A DNA stretch of 64,000 nucleotides from contig NC_080569.1 in the NCBI RefSeq assembly GCF_030253575.1, positions 888,001-952,000 of the forward strand. The letters are read 5' to 3'. The stretch is from Rhododendron vialii. Lineage: Eukaryota > Streptophyta > Magnoliopsida > Ericales > Ericaceae. The number at the start of each line of letters is the position of its first letter. Within the stretch, counting starts at the first letter, position 1. Both the position numbers and the translations under genes were made by a program. Shown piece after piece: positions 10,955 through 34,631 of the stretch. A model generated the notes under the pieces. That model was not told the origin of the DNA and did no database searches. It saw only the letters and a program-made list of their open reading frames with translations.

Positions 10955-13900
10955 ATGTCCAAAGAATCGGGTAATGGTACAACTGGAGAATCTTTAGAGA
11001 AGCTCAGGGCTCTTCAAATTACTTCCCTGGAAGAGGAGGAAGACGACGAAGATCAAGTTAACGGTGAAGGCAGTGGTAATTTTTTTGACGAAGATGATGA
11101 TGAAGAAGAAGAGCAAGTAGCTGTAACCCTAGGTTTTGTCGAAAAGCCGAAGAAACGGTGGTCGCTTCTTCGCCAGTTGTTTCCAAGCAAGGCTGGGGGC
11201 TCACCTGTGCGTCTAAAGTTCCCCCTTTTGATTCTTTCTTTCTTTCTGTTTTACTTTATTGTCTGGATATATGCATTGGTAGTGAAGTGATTGACTCGTG
11301 TTTCGATTGTAGGCTTGGTTGGATCCGATTGATTTGCCCTCGGGAAGATCTTGTCTCTGTGACATTTGCGGCGAGCCTTTGCAGTTCCTGCTTCAGGTTC
11401 TTATCTTCATTATTGTTGAAACATTAGTTAACCGGTGAATTTGTCAATCTTTTTGATTTCTTGTAACTGTTACTCGGGTATACTTTTTAGAATGCAGCCA
11501 ATAATGGATTGTTTCTTCATTAGATCGTTTGCGGTTAGTAATGGATTGTTACCGTGTTAGATTTCTTGGAGGGTTCCAACTTAAAACCAATTGGCAATAG
11601 TTGGAGTAGCCTCTAGATTTTATTAACCAAGCTTGGGTGGCTTAGATGAGCGATGTGCGATTAAGTCTAACAGTTTCAGTTGTATTGTCTTAGCTCAGAT
11701 ATGTTTGCTGAGGATACAGTGGCTAACACTTCCATTAACATTCCCTCTTTGCTTCACATAAGCGAATTTCTCAGTCCTCCCATGTTTCTAAGTACAACTA
11801 TTCTATTAGTTACCCTGTTTTATAAAAGTAAATGCCTTTCCAGCAGTAGTATATGATACAAGGAAAACAATGATAATGTTGAGTGGGGACTAGAAATCAT
11901 TACGATGAATGACTTGAAGATTTAGGGATTTGTTTCATGACCTTTTCCATGTGACTTCTGCTGAAGTACCGTGTTTGGGTCATACATTGTAATCATATTT
12001 GCATGTATTAAGGGGAAAGGGTATGCTGGCTTTAAACTTTTTATGTTTTCTTGAGTTTCTAGGTGTATGCACCACTCTCGGAGAAGGACTCTACATTTCA
12101 TCGCTCATTATATATCTTCATGTGTCAATCGATGGGTTGTCTTCTGCGAGACCAACATGAGCAATGGAAACGCCAACAAGGGAAGGCATCTCGAAGGTAT
12201 GAGTCAAGGCAAGTTAGACTGATATATTCTCTTTACCCTCTTTACTTTTTGTTTCTGATTTCGGAATTTTTGGCGAAGTGTGAAGGTTTTCCGTTGCCAA
12301 CTAGCCCGCTCGAATCCTTATTACTCAAGTGAACCCCCAAGACGTGATGGAACTGACAAACCTTCCGGAATTGGAGGTAGGTGTCAATATTCTACTTCAG
12401 TTTTTTAGCCCTTTCTTTCCAGACTCAGTTTTGGGTAGTTTTGTTGGCAATTAGAAACATTAGGGTCTCAGAAGTCAAAAGCAGCTAACCATACCCCCTT
12501 GGCTAAATCGCTTTAGTTTTTTTTTATTTTTTTTATAGCACAAATTCCAATTCTAGAAGGACTTTTGTAGTGGTAGGCCGAAATTTTGCACTTGCAGGCT
12601 GCAGCTACCTAAACACTAGATGTAGGAACAGTTGCGTAAGAATATGTCTGGAGAGAAATCTAGTGGAGTTCCTTGCAAATCTTTGTCTTTGCTGAAACCT
12701 TACATGACGTACACTTCTTCATGTCCATCTTTTATGTATTGCTCAAGGCCTCAAGCTTTTAATTACCTTGTCAAATTTTGACCTATGCTGTTACTGGTTG
12801 GCAAATGTGCCAGTCTGCCAACGTTTGTACACTTCTCAAATTCTGGAAGCGTATACTTGTAAAGCAAATTTGAAATATTTAGTTGTTTTCCTGCATGATG
12901 AATGACTGATTAGACGATTACACTGCTTCAAGGACTTTGTTTGAAACTGTATAAAGACATTATGCTCTCCTTACCTCATTATTCCTGTTCGTTAGCATCT
13001 TCATGATCTTATCTTTCTGATGACGCTTTCTTTAGCTGCACTCTGCAGTTGGTGTGGTACCTGGAAAGGAGATAAAGTTTGTAGCGGATGTAGAGAAGCA
13101 CGTTATTGCTCAGACAAACACCAGGTCAGTTGGGGGATAAGCATGTTGCTTTATATACTTCAATAGTTCAAATCATCCATGCCTGAATTGTCCCTTCCTT
13201 TAACTCGCAGGCTATGCACTGGAAGTCAGGTCATAAAATTGAATGTCTACACTCGAGAATTTCTCCTCAGTCATCTAACAGTTGCCCCACTACCAGTTCA
13301 GCAGATATACAAAAAGGCGAGTACATTTTTTGCTTGTGTTACTTGCGGTATTTGGTTGGCATAGGACTATATTGTTACTAGTGGCACTTGCTTGCTTATG
13401 TGGCTCATAATATTTAAATGCAACTGATTAAAAGAGGGGTGGCGGATGGGAGTGGATGTTAAGTGATCTCACCTTGAACAATCCCTCTTGGATCTATAGG
13501 CATTGGCTTAGATTGTTACTCCTGGCAGTTGCTTGTTTATGTGGCTCATAATTTCTATTTCAATGTGCCGAGCAAAAAATAATTCTCCTTTAATGCGATT
13601 GACTGAGGTGTGGGGATGTTGGTTGATTTCCCCTTGAGCAATTAATCTTGACCTTATATGTTAGAAAAATGGGTTGGTTCGGACCGGACCCAACCCAACC
13701 CACATGGGTCGTCCACATAGGTTATGTGATTGAGTTGGTTAGAAGGATGAGACAGACTCCTAATCTCTATCTGTTAGGAGAGTTCAAAGATAATAGATCA
13801 CCTACATCTATTAGGAGACTTTGAACTCTTGGACTTTAATCTATAAATATAGTCCTGCAGATATTTGGAGATACACACAATACAAAAGAGTTAGAGTTCA

Positions 13901-15907
13901 ATCTCTCCTTCTCCTCTAGAAAAATTCTCCTGTCAAATATCTTCTCTCTCTAGGGTTTCCATCTAAGAACCCTACGATTTGCGGTGTGGATATCAAGAGT
14001 AGACTCTAGTAGTCTCCTCTACCCGGCGTGAAGAGAAGACAGTATTCGTATACGTAATCAGTGCTTGTAGAGCGGGCCTCAGATCGTGAAAAGCTTGAAG
14101 CAACTTAATTCCGCTGCGCTTCAATCGTACGTGTAAGTCTTATGTGATTTATGAGCTTTCGATCCTATAAAGTTAACATTATAGGTGCAAGAGATTCATT
14201 TCTGTTCTCCCACCTGTCATGCCCAGCCTGAAAGAACCATGATGGTCTTAAGGGGGGGCCGTGGAAGCTTGGGGGTTGGTGTAGTTGTCCATGAGATTGT
14301 ATTTTGCTGAAATTAACTGCTGATCAAAAGTTGTCTATGTCAACAGCTGCAAGCAACAGCACGTGGCCTGAATATGAGATCTTAAATGAGGATGAACCCG
14401 AGCTTGACACAGAAATGTCCGAAGATAGTGGACATGCTAATGCATTGGTTCCAGAGAGCCATGCGGATGAAACAGTCAAGTCATTGCTGGACAAATTTGA
14501 GGTATGGATTGCTATTGTAAAAATGATCTCAGACACTATATTAAAAACCTTTACAGGGTTTTTCTTTCTCATTAAACAGGGTGATCCGGACAGAAAGAGC
14601 TTGGCCTCCTTCCAGGAGCGCATGGCCAGGGCCCCTGAGCAAGTTCTAAGGTGTACTTTAAGATCCTTTGATGTATAGACACATTACATGGATGTGAATA
14701 TAGTGAACAGTTGTGTGTGTGATGTATGAAGATAAACATTGTAGATGTGGGGCTTGTTAGGTATTGTTTTTGTTTTCTGTCTGTTTCTGTTTGAAAAAAA
14801 CATGTTTGATAACTCTTTTGATTTCAAGAAAATGGTACAGTTTTCCATGTTTCCAATCGGTTGGGAAACAAGTAAAGCTGTTTTCACTTGTTTTCAAAGA
14901 AGTTATCAACTCTCCTGCCTCCTCATCGCCTCGCCTATTTTGAAAACTAGCTTTTGACAGCATATGCATGTCCCAAACATACTTTTCTTGGTTTGTCTTC
15001 TTACAAACCTTGTTGGTCAATCCCAATCACTCTATCACCATTCCTGTCTGTATAATTCAGAAACTATAGTTTCGGTCTGGGAGGTGCTTCCAAAGCCATC
15101 CATTGTAGCCTTTATAGGAGTAATAGGATTTCTCCAGAAACATGCCCCCTAAGGCCCGGCTCTAGCTTCATCCCTGAGCAAGCTACTTTACTTTTATGTA
15201 TATGAATTGCACGTGTCTATAAATATCTAGTTACATCTGAAGACATAACTATTTTTGTTATAGTTGTTTGCTTCTCTGATGTACTTTTGCATATCTGTTG
15301 TTAATTTTGCATGACTAACTTAAGGTGTTTCAACTGGGACATTTCAAAGTTAATTAGTAGCCAGTTCACAGTTACAGGGAACATTAGTCATTTTTTCATC
15401 TCTGTTCCTCTAGTTGATATATTTTACCCCTGAGCTATAATAGTTCCCGGGTTGGTCAAGTCTTTTAAGTCTTTCCTTTCTTCAATTATAACAGGTATTG
15501 TAGGTTTGAAAGGGCTAAACCCTTATGGCCCATGTCTAGTGGCCGACCATCCGAGACTGATATTCCGAAATGCACTCATTGTGGTGGCAGTCGCAATTTT
15601 GAATTTCAGGTTTAAATTACTTTCTTGTCATTTCTAGACACTTTGATGTTTTTGGATACGCAGTATTCAAATTTGATCTTATAGGACCATTTGCCCGTTT
15701 ATCTTTGATCGAAACTTTGGCTTATGTTGGTGATTCCAGATTCTGCCTCAGTTGCTTTATTACTTTGGCGTGAAAAATGAGGTGGATTCGCTTGATTGGG
15801 CAACTATTGTTGTGTACTCATGTGAAGCCTCTTGTGAGGGAAGCAGAGCTTACAAAGAGGAGTTTGTTTGGGTTCAGCTTGCTTCTCAATCTTCTACAGT
15901 ACCATGA
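10955..15907 (+). CDS. PDCD2-like protein with MYND zinc finger
   Basis: Ten coding exons give about 423 residues: 10955-11206, 11313-11396, 12063-12196, 12279-12376, 13036-13124, 13211-13316, 14347-14501, 14580-14650, 15495-15609, 15740-15907. The N-terminus is acidic. The PDCD2 N-terminal region follows (AWLDPIDLPSG, then CDICGEPLQFLLQ). A MYND finger has ligands C193, C196, C205, C208, C214, H218, H227 and C231. The C-terminal PDCD2 domain holds CTHCGGSRNFEFQ and ILPQLLYYF. In animals and yeast, PDCD2 proteins chaperone small-subunit ribosomal protein uS5 (RPS2); the same role is plausible here but inferred. Intron 6 (13317-14346) begins with GC, not GT, and contains a solo LTR. The frame is closed throughout. 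Confidence 0.92.
13659..14178 (+). mobile_element. Solo LTR, Copia-like, in PDCD2 intron 6
   Basis: A 520-base element begins TGTTAGAAA and ends GTTAACA, with the 5-bp direct repeat TTATA at 13654-13658 and 14179-14183. A TATAAATATAG box lies inside at about 13841. Short size, TGTTA...TAACA ends and the 5-bp repeat fit a Copia LTR left after recombination between two LTRs. No internal domain remains. Exact flanking repeats suggest a fairly recent insertion. Confidence 0.87.
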
Positions 15908-17298
15908 TGATACATCGCGTTTTTGACAAGTTTCACATACTACTCCGTTTTTTTACCCGCTTGGCCTTGGGAATATAGGAAAACACTATTCGTTTTTCCT
16001 GCATGTCATATTGATTCTAGTTTTCTGAGAATATGGAAGTCTTCACAAATGAAGCAAGTTCTTTTGCATTTCTGCTATCCGGACAATATTTTCTGCGCAG
16101 TGTTATTTCTCAATACATTTTGGCCATTTTCTTACCATGTATTCTTGCAGGTTTGTTAGCAACATAAAGAAAAGGGAAGCATATATATGTCACACATGTA
16201 GGAACAAAACTAGTAGTTACTAACCTCTTTGCTTTCCTTACCAAATACTACTTCCTGTCCCGTTCAAAAACTAGGTTATAAGGGATTTTGACATCTCTGG
16301 GATTTCACCTCATTTCTCTCTTATTACGTTATCCAACTAAATACAGTGAATTAGAAACTCGATTTCTTTCCTTCTCTTGAACAGGATTTGATTACTCGAA
16401 CTTAAATATTTTTTCCCTCACCAATCTCCTAATCACATTTATGTTGGAGCGCAAAGTGATGATTTAACGATGTTAACTAGTAACTCTTCTTTAATTGTAT
16501 TTTGCAAAAATATTTTACATGCCACTAATACTTTCGAATGTCCTAGCAATTTTTCATTCGCTGCACAACATGAGATTCAAGCGAAGCTTTGTTCATTTTT
16601 TTTTCCGCATTTGTTAGTTCTACGCAAGCTTTTGTGAATTATTGATTTGTCTCGAAGACATAATTCGAAAAAATAAAAAAATTATGACTGAAATTTAAAA
16701 AAAGCCCAATTTTTTTTTGGCTTTTTCTCGAAAATTTTCAGGGAAAAAAATAAATAAATAAAACCATTAGGAGACTTCCAGATTTCAAGGATAGTTGAAT
16801 TGATATCACTTGTGCATGTCTGAAGCAACTAGATGTGATTCAGCCTAAAGATCAAATTGACAGTTAGATTAGAGCTTGGAAGTGAAAAGTTTTTCTTTTG
16901 AAGATATAATAAATAAATAAATAAAGCTGGAGTAGTAAAAAAGTTAAGTTTGGGTTAGATTCGAAAGAAAGCCAACATAATTTTCCCCGTAACAAAAAGT
17001 AGTATGGGATTGGGAGGGCAATCCATCCATCCAAGTATCCAACAATAAGAAAGAGAAATCTCGATCGTGACAAAAGTGGTGCACTCGTGTTAAGTAGGAG
17101 TATAATTCTCCTTCCCATGTTACAGTAGGAAAGTTGGTGAGAGAGCCGCCACCCCACTATTAGAATAGCCGCTCAACTGAAAACTATGCAAAATCTCTCT
17201 TTGACCTAAACCTCTCCCTCCGTTGGAGCTCGTCGACCGCACTTCTTTCTACTCCGCCGAACCAATCTCAGTTTTGGTTTGAAAAGATAGCCAAAGGC
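15908..17298. other. Intergenic region between PDCD2-like and fumarase genes
   Basis: The first few hundred bases are probably the PDCD2-like 3' UTR. The last about 150 bases, pyrimidine-rich with CTCTCCCTCCG just upstream of 17240, are probably the fumarase promoter and leader. The middle is AT-rich and nothing else was recognised. Confidence 0.45.
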
Positions 17299-25877
<8,579 letters not shown>

Positions 25878-26498
25878 CTAGCATGATATGCTTTCAGAGT
25901 TTGTGATGATCCCTAGTCCCCCAAATAGTTTTCATGAGGTATCGTTTCTGCACCATTTTCCTCTATCTGGTGCTGTAGGTAATAATGATCCAATGTCCTG
26001 GGAAAACACTATTCTTGAGGCTTTTCTCTGCTTAGCTTGTCTTTTGGATCTTTTTAATGACATGGCTGTTCATTTGGGTTAATAATGAGATAGCCTCCCA
26101 CATTTTTATGTAGAAACAGTTGAGGAAATTATTTGGAAGAAGTCCATAGAAAACTACTCTTATAAAATCCTTTGAGTGCTTCTTCTTTCGTTTACCTATG
26201 CTTCATTGCTGCATGTGTAAACAACTTCTATACGCAATGGAGATGCATTTTTTGAACTCCTTGAACACTACGAAGCCACAATCTTGGAGACTTGACCATC
26301 TACAACTAGTCCAAAAATAGATGTACCTTCAAACATCAAGGAAAAAGTCATTTTACTTGTACATCCACAAGGAAAATGATTTTCCCATATACAAAGGAGG
26401 TGTGTTCACAAATATCTGCATCAACAACCCCGATTCTAGACATCCTTGCATATTATCCTATGTACATTCTCTTCAACACGCAAGGCGATGTTTTTAAT
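25878..26498. other. Shared 3' region of convergent fumarase and EXORDIUM-like genes
   Basis: The stop codons face each other about 620 bases apart. The stretch should contain both 3' UTRs. No other gene or repeat was recognised. Confidence 0.6.
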
Positions 26499-27464
26499 TC
26501 ATGCGACAACCTTGCAGTGGACATGCAGTGGGTCCCACATAGCCGGAAGAAGGAACTTCTGGCCATTGACACCATAAGCATTGTAACTTGCCTTGCTTAT
26601 TTTATCCACCTTCAAGTCACCCAGATACCCTGGATAAGCTCCGTCACCAAAAATCCCCGGACATGCTGTGACAGCCTCCAGTGGTGCCAAGGCATCGCCT
26701 TGAAAGTAACCAGACTTTAATGGGTTGGAGGCGGCTCCAGCAAGAATCGTCGCAACGTTGATAATAATCCCATCAGACCCGATCCCATTAGGTGCCACAA
26801 GGGCCTGGCCCGGCAGGCCATAAGCAGGAATCGCATATGGCCATGCACACAGCCCAGGGCACTGCACATGGGGGTCTCCAACATGTGCATAGACGACTCT
26901 CCTCTTTGCCAATGTCATGATTCCTCCATGAAAACCGCATGAATCCATGCAGAATCGGTCTACAGTCACATCTTTAGAAGTCAAAACCAGATATATCCCA
27001 TGATGGTCATAAGGTAATTTTCCCGTGTCTATCTTGTTTTTTACACAGTTTCGTATTTGGGCTCGCTTGATATGCTTCCCAAGTGAGTATTTTACGTCAC
27101 CGAGTTGTTTGGCGAATTTGACTGTTCCGGAGACTGGGTTTCCGGACTTGTCTTTGTACGATAGAATCGTATTCCACCATGTCAAAACGGTGGAATTGAT
27201 TCCCCTAGGAGGGGCAAAGGAAGCGAAGAAATCGGTGATGGGTGTTCTGTCTTTTTTGTAGAAGGTTCCGTACCAAATCAGATAGATATTGATGCTGCTT
27301 GGTCCGGTCAGGAGCGGACCACCATGGTAATTCAGTACAGTGGATGGTGGTACTAAAGAAGAGGGGTGGTTGAGATTATGGTCAAGCCCCTGTGAAAAGG
27401 GGGTTATAGCCAAGGCAATGGCCATGGCCAATGGAAGGAGAATAAGAAGATACTTCAAGCGCAT
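26499..27464 (-). CDS. EXORDIUM-like / phosphate-induced protein 1 family, secreted
   Basis: This is a single exon of 321 residues, within the family's usual 300-330. Residues about 1-26 are a signal peptide (KYLLILLPLAMAIALAI). The family core follows: NYHGGPLLTGPSSINIYLIWYG split over about 44-66, SVFF-type region replaced by TPITDFFASF, then DRFCMDSCGFHG, VYAHVGDPHVQCPGLCAWPY and YPGYLGDLKVDK. The C-terminus ends WDPLHVHCKVVA. EXORDIUM proteins act in the apoplast and are linked to brassinosteroid-dependent growth and carbon-starvation responses; the exact member cannot be named here. The start has a TATA box about 80 bases upstream. No damage is seen. Confidence 0.94.
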   Translation of the reverse strand: MRLKYLLILLPLAMAIALAITPFSQGLDHNLNHPSSLVPPSTVLNYHGGPLLTGPSSINIYLIWYGTFYKKDRTPITDFFASFAPPRGINSTVLTWWNTILSYKDKSGNPVSGTVKFAKQLGDVKYSLGKHIKRAQIRNCVKNKIDTGKLPYDHHGIYLVLTSKDVTVDRFCMDSCGFHGGIMTLAKRRVVYAHVGDPHVQCPGLCAWPYAIPAYGLPGQALVAPNGIGSDGIIINVATILAGAASNPLKSGYFQGDALAPLEAVTACPGIFGDGAYPGYLGDLKVDKISKASYNAYGVNGQKFLLPAMWDPLHVHCKVVA

Positions 27465-27541
27465 TTTGGCTAATCTTTGGTTAAGGTTGTTTTTTGTTTG
27501 TGAATCAAGACTGTTGTGTGTTATGTTATGGCTTTAAGTGT

Positions 27542-27552
27542 CTATTTATAGA
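27542..27552 (-). promoter_or_regulatory. TATA box of the EXORDIUM-like gene
   Basis: On the reverse strand CTATAAATAGA lies about 80 bases before the ATG. This spacing fits a TATA box with a leader of about 50 bases. Confidence 0.7.
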
Positions 27553-28360
27553 GGGCAGAAACTTGTTATTAGATTAACTTAGGGGTGGTTGGTTTATGAT
27601 TGTCGAACAACAGTGTTAAGAGAGTCTTGGACTTCTTACTCTTCTAATGAATACCTTACCAAACAAAAGGTGATGGAGCCATTTTCTTCTGGTAATCAAT
27701 CCTTTTTCCAATCTAAATCATACAGTATTTATGTATAGTACTACTGTACAGTGGATTCGCTAGCAGGTATTGATTATTTAGACTCAGTAGACTTTCACTT
27801 TATCATGGTCCCATTCAAATGATTGATCTGCCCAACAATCATCAACTTCTGGAAAATAAGTGATGCTATTTCACTCTAGCCTTCTTATGTACTGTTTCCT
27901 TATCTCTTTTATCTAATAAAATTTTCTTTGCTGTTCAAAAAAAAAGGGTAAGAGATTTCCCTAATTTACATGCATATACATACGTAGGTAATATACTAGA
28001 TTCTTGCAGGCTCTAGTATTAAATGATTGGAATCGAGTTTTGAAGTGATTACTGATATATCATCGGATGAATCTGGAATTCAAGTTATTTGGGCAGTGTT
28101 TGGACTGCAAATTTCTGAAGGACGGTGACATGAATACCAATAAAATACTATTTAGCCTCAGGACTTAGTTATATAGTTTCTGGACAACATTACCTAAAGT
28201 CAAGTGGGACGTACATTTTTTTAGGGAACCAGAACCGTTAGTTTATATTGGTTCCTACTTCCCATGCTATCTTGTATATTTATTTGTAAGTGCTTGTGCG
28301 TAAACTATGTGTGGGGTAACCTCAAAGCCCCTTCACGGGCGTCTAATGACTTTTTGGTGG
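27553..28360. other. Upstream region of the EXORDIUM-like gene
   Basis: AT-rich intergenic DNA with no recognised coding sequence. It probably holds distal promoter elements of the gene on the reverse strand. Confidence 0.4.
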
Positions 28361-28552
28361 TTTAAGCCTGTCCTGCAATTATCATATGGGGATGGTGCAT
28401 TTCATTTGAATATGTAGTTCAGAAAAACTAAATACTAGTCGCACAACTTGTTTGACTTTAAGCTTGTCCTGCAATTATCGTATGGGGATGGTGCATTTCA
28501 TTTGAATACGTAGTTCAGAAAAACTAAATACTAGTCGCACAACTTTTTTGAC
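28361..28552 (+). repeat. Tandem duplication of a 96-base unit
   Basis: Two adjacent copies begin at 28361 and 28457. They share long identical blocks such as GGGGATGGTGCATTTCATTT and AAACTAAATACTAGTCGCAC, with only a few differences. It lies just upstream of the receptor gene fragment. Confidence 0.85.
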
Positions 28553-28683
28553 TTCCACATTCAGTTCTGTTGTCACCTTGTTCATTTCTCTGTGTGAGAG
28601 TGAGAAGATGAAAGTGGATTGTATTGTGATAATACTCTCCTCTGGTAAAAAAAACCTGTATGGCCTTGAGCCACCCTGAATGC

Positions 28684-29778
28684 TTGCTGCATCTGGGAAG
28701 AAGTTATCCTTGACACTTATTTTGGCCCCGGATTTACCTATATATGCTATGGGTGATGAGAAACGAGTGATACAAACAATCATAAATATCATGGGTAATG
28801 CTGTGAAGTTCACAAAGAAGGGTTATGTCTCAGTTGTGGCTTCAATTGCAAAACCAGAGTCTTTGAGAGACTGGCGAGCTCCTGAGTTTTATTCTGTGTC
28901 AAGTGATGGCTACTTCTTCTTAAGAGTGCAGGTTGAGTTCTCTCTTCTCTTTCACTGGCTAAATTTCAAGTATCTTTTCAAGGGATGATATGGCAATATA
29001 AATTGGTATTCCTTGAAGTGCAACCATTTTTAGTGCAAACTCAAGCATTTTGCTTGGAGATTGCAAGGCTGACCTTTGGACTTGTTTAATGTGGTATGAA
29101 GTTTGGCAATGAACTACAGAAAGAAAGACACTACAAAAGTAAAATCGAATTTCATATTTCCTGCATCTTGAACTCCATTATGCGGGCTTTACTCTGTCGA
29201 GTCCATATCTTTAAGCTGTTACTGGTGGGGGGGAATTAGAATTCTTCACTAGATAGTTTATTTTTGCAGGTTAAAGATTCTGGTTGCGGTATTCTCCCAC
29301 AAGATTTCGCTCTCTGTTTTACTAAATTTGCTCAGTCTCAAAGTGGATCAAACCAAAATAATAATGGGGCTGGTCTTGGGCTCGCCATTTGCAAACGGTA
29401 TTTACTCGAGTCTAGATTAGTAATTCTGTCATATGACATGTATCAAATGACTGATCGCAGTCATCATGATGTCTTAAAATAGCACGGAGTATTGAGTGAC
29501 TTCTTCAATTAGATTGTCTGACTCTGTTTTCGTGACATTTTTGAAACGATGGAATCAGGTTTATAAATCTAATGGGGGGTCACATTTGGATTGAAAGCAA
29601 GGGATTGGACAAGGGTACAACAGTTTCATTCCTTGCAAAACTTGGAATCTGCAACGATCCCAATGAATCAACAATGCTGGAGGTTGCAGTTGCCGGTAGA
29701 ACAGATCAAGGGAGCGCAGATGTCATTGGACGTAACCTATTTCCTAAAGAACTCCCTCGTTATCAGAGGAGTCTTTAG
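28684..29778 (+). pseudogene. 3' fragment of an ERS-type ethylene receptor
   Basis: Three exon-like blocks with correct splice borders (about 28684-28931, 29270-29397, 29559-29778) encode the ATP-binding half of a histidine-kinase-like domain. The N-box region is NIMGNAVKFTKKG, the G1-like motif DSGCGI, the F-box [10 protein letters not shown] and the G2 motif GAGLGLAI. The end RYQRSL, with no receiver domain, resembles ERS-type receptors. The ethylene-binding membrane helices, GAF domain and H-box are absent: homology stops abruptly near 28684 in what is normally mid-exon, preceded by a stop. The remaining frame is uninterrupted, which suggests a young truncated copy or a fragment still under weak constraint. 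A functional receptor is impossible from this piece alone. Confidence 0.85.
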
Positions 29779-30221
29779 ACTCAAACTAGGTTGACATTCT
29801 AGCATCATTTATCTTATGTGTTTGAAGGCGGAACTGATCAGAAGCCAAGAAGTCATTCCTGAGATCGGTAGAACTAAGTTTTCAGTGACATTTTATGTAG
29901 GCTTTAAGTGAGGGTGCTGCATAAAGCAACAAAACCTCTCCATCCGAGGGATCACAATATTTTTCTTTACCCAATCGTACGTCAGGATCCCAATGCAACT
30001 ATGTTGGTTTATTTGGGAAGACATCGAATTTACTCATTCCATGTATACATGATGGAATCTATGGCTATTTGTCTGCAAACACGATTCAAGTTTTTAGGCC
30101 ACCTTTCCTGAAGAGCCCACCTTTCCTGGTGGGCCTGGGAGTTCGGAGGTTAGGCTTTTGAGCTGGTTCATGTGGTTTATCTTGCTTGTGTGTCTACCTC
30201 AAGCAAGAACAAGAGCCCTAA
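29779..30221. other. Flank of the receptor fragment, nothing further recognised
   Basis: The first part may be the former receptor 3' UTR. No other coding or repeat feature was recognised before the MITE. Confidence 0.4.
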
Positions 30222-30846
30222 GAGCATCTCCCATCTTAATCCAAATTCTTTCCCAAATTCAAAATTTGAGTAAAAATCTTAAAAATTTCTCCAATCTTCT
30301 ACCCAAATCCTTTCCCATTTTAGGTTTTATCCATTTCTTTGCCCAAATTTGAGACAACCCAAACCCTTTTCTCATTTTTGCAACGGCTAGTTAGAGAGAG
30401 AGAGACGTATAGATGGAATGAGTTCCTACAGATGAAATTCGGAGCTGGAGATTAGGGGATTCATATGACCGCCGCCGCCGGAACGAGTTCCTACAGATGG
30501 AAAATAAAGGAGAATATATGGATCATAATTCTTTAGGTGGTGGTAAGCGGTGGAATGTGGGTGGTTGCTGGAGGGTTGTGGTGATTGGTGGTTGCCGGAG
30601 CACAAGTCGACTTGGGGGAGAAAAACCGCAGAGGTTGGTGGTGGTTATGGAGGTGGGCCGAGTTCTTTTTCTTCACAGCAGCTCTACCCCAAATCAAATC
30701 AAATTTATTGACTTCTCTTATTTACATTATTGCCATTGAATACTTAAATAATAATAATATATTAGGGTAAAATTATTTTGCCATTGGAGTGGGATTGACC
30801 CAAAATAAGTTTTTATCTAGAATTTGGGTCAAGATTGGAGGTGCTC
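30222..30846. mobile_element. MITE with GAGCATCTCC ends, probably PIF/Harbinger group
   Basis: The left end GAGCATCTCCCATCTTAATC and the inverse of the right end (GAGCACCTCCAATCTTGACC) form terminal inverted repeats. TAA flanks both sides, a 3-bp target as in Tourist/Harbinger elements. The interior (about 30465-30700) is unusually GC-rich, with GCCGCCGCC and GGTGGTGG runs, unlike the AT-rich ends. Confidence 0.72.
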
Positions 30847-30879
30847 TAAGGGCCTCAAAGCTATACTTTTGTTTTGTTA

Positions 30880-31009
30880 GGAAAATGACGGTTCAGAACG
30901 TGTTTTGATAATTAATACCTTTCAATGACATGCTGAGAACATTTGTTAATGCTGAAAATGTTCTTGATGGATATTAATTATCAAAACATATCCTGAGCCG
31001 TCATTTCCC
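30880..31009. mobile_element. Small MITE with about 40-base inverted ends
   Basis: The two ends, GGAAAATGACGGTTCAGAAC onward and GGGAAATGACGGCTCAGGAT read on the reverse strand, pair over about 40 bases, both running into TTTTGATAATTAATA. It belongs to the same family as the element at 58-205. It lies 33 bases from the neighbouring GAGCATCTCC MITE. Confidence 0.8.
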
Positions 31010-31879
31010 ATACTTTGTTTATTCTTTGGCAATACGGGCTGGTTTTGCCCTGGCCCAGCTTGGATAACGAGGTTGTAGATCAGAACTCAGAAGTTATATG
31101 TGCGCCTAGAGAGCGAACCCAGATTGCAATCTGTACCTCACAGGGGCCTGCAGATACCAACGGTTTGAGCAAAATTAGACCGTCAAGCGTGGAGTTTTAC
31201 GGGTTGATCTTCACACACTCAGATCTGGGAACACAGCTCAAGTGGTGTCCTGTGAGATTCATGTACAATCATAAGGTAAAGAGTATCTACATTTTTACTA
31301 TTCTAATTTCCGCATTTAATCAGCTAAATACAAACAAGGATGGCTCAACGGCTCATTGTAACAGTCAGAAATCCACCGAAACCATAAGTATTTTAGGGGG
31401 GCATGCATCAACTAATTTGTGCAACCTCTCCTTTCCTTGTCAGAGACAAAACATAAGCCTCTTTCCAATCCGTATAATTGACATTTGCTCTCTCTGAGCA
31501 GCATGCTGCATCATCTTGCATAGATTTCGAAAAACTGTTACATGGTATCCTGGAGTATTTCGGGAAACAAACACCACATACACATCAACATTTTTTCACA
31601 GTTTATATGCTGACAGTAGCCAGCACAAGTTGCAGATTTGATACACCAAACCCAACTAGCAGGAGGAAATGAAAGGAACCGACTTTAACATAGATGAACA
31701 CAAACTGGGAAGTATCAAATATCTTAACAATCTTCCTTCAACATGAAAATAACACTGTTCGACAAAATAACCAAGACAAAATGAAAAACATAATAGGTCA
31801 AAAATCACTGAACTATGATAATAACCAGAACACAAGATAACAATGTGTTCTAAATCCTCAGTATCCATCATTGCAGATC
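31010..31879. other. Intergenic DNA and 3' UTR of eL19
   Basis: From about 31600 the sequence is probably the eL19 3' UTR on the reverse strand. The part 31010-31500 has a 160-codon open frame on the forward strand without any family hallmark I recognise; I do not call it a gene. Confidence 0.4.

Positions 31880-34631
<2,752 letters not shown>

Noticed and set aside
31015-31497. 160-codon forward open frame
   Set aside because: No hallmark of any family; it begins at a MITE border and overlaps AT-rich intergenic DNA.
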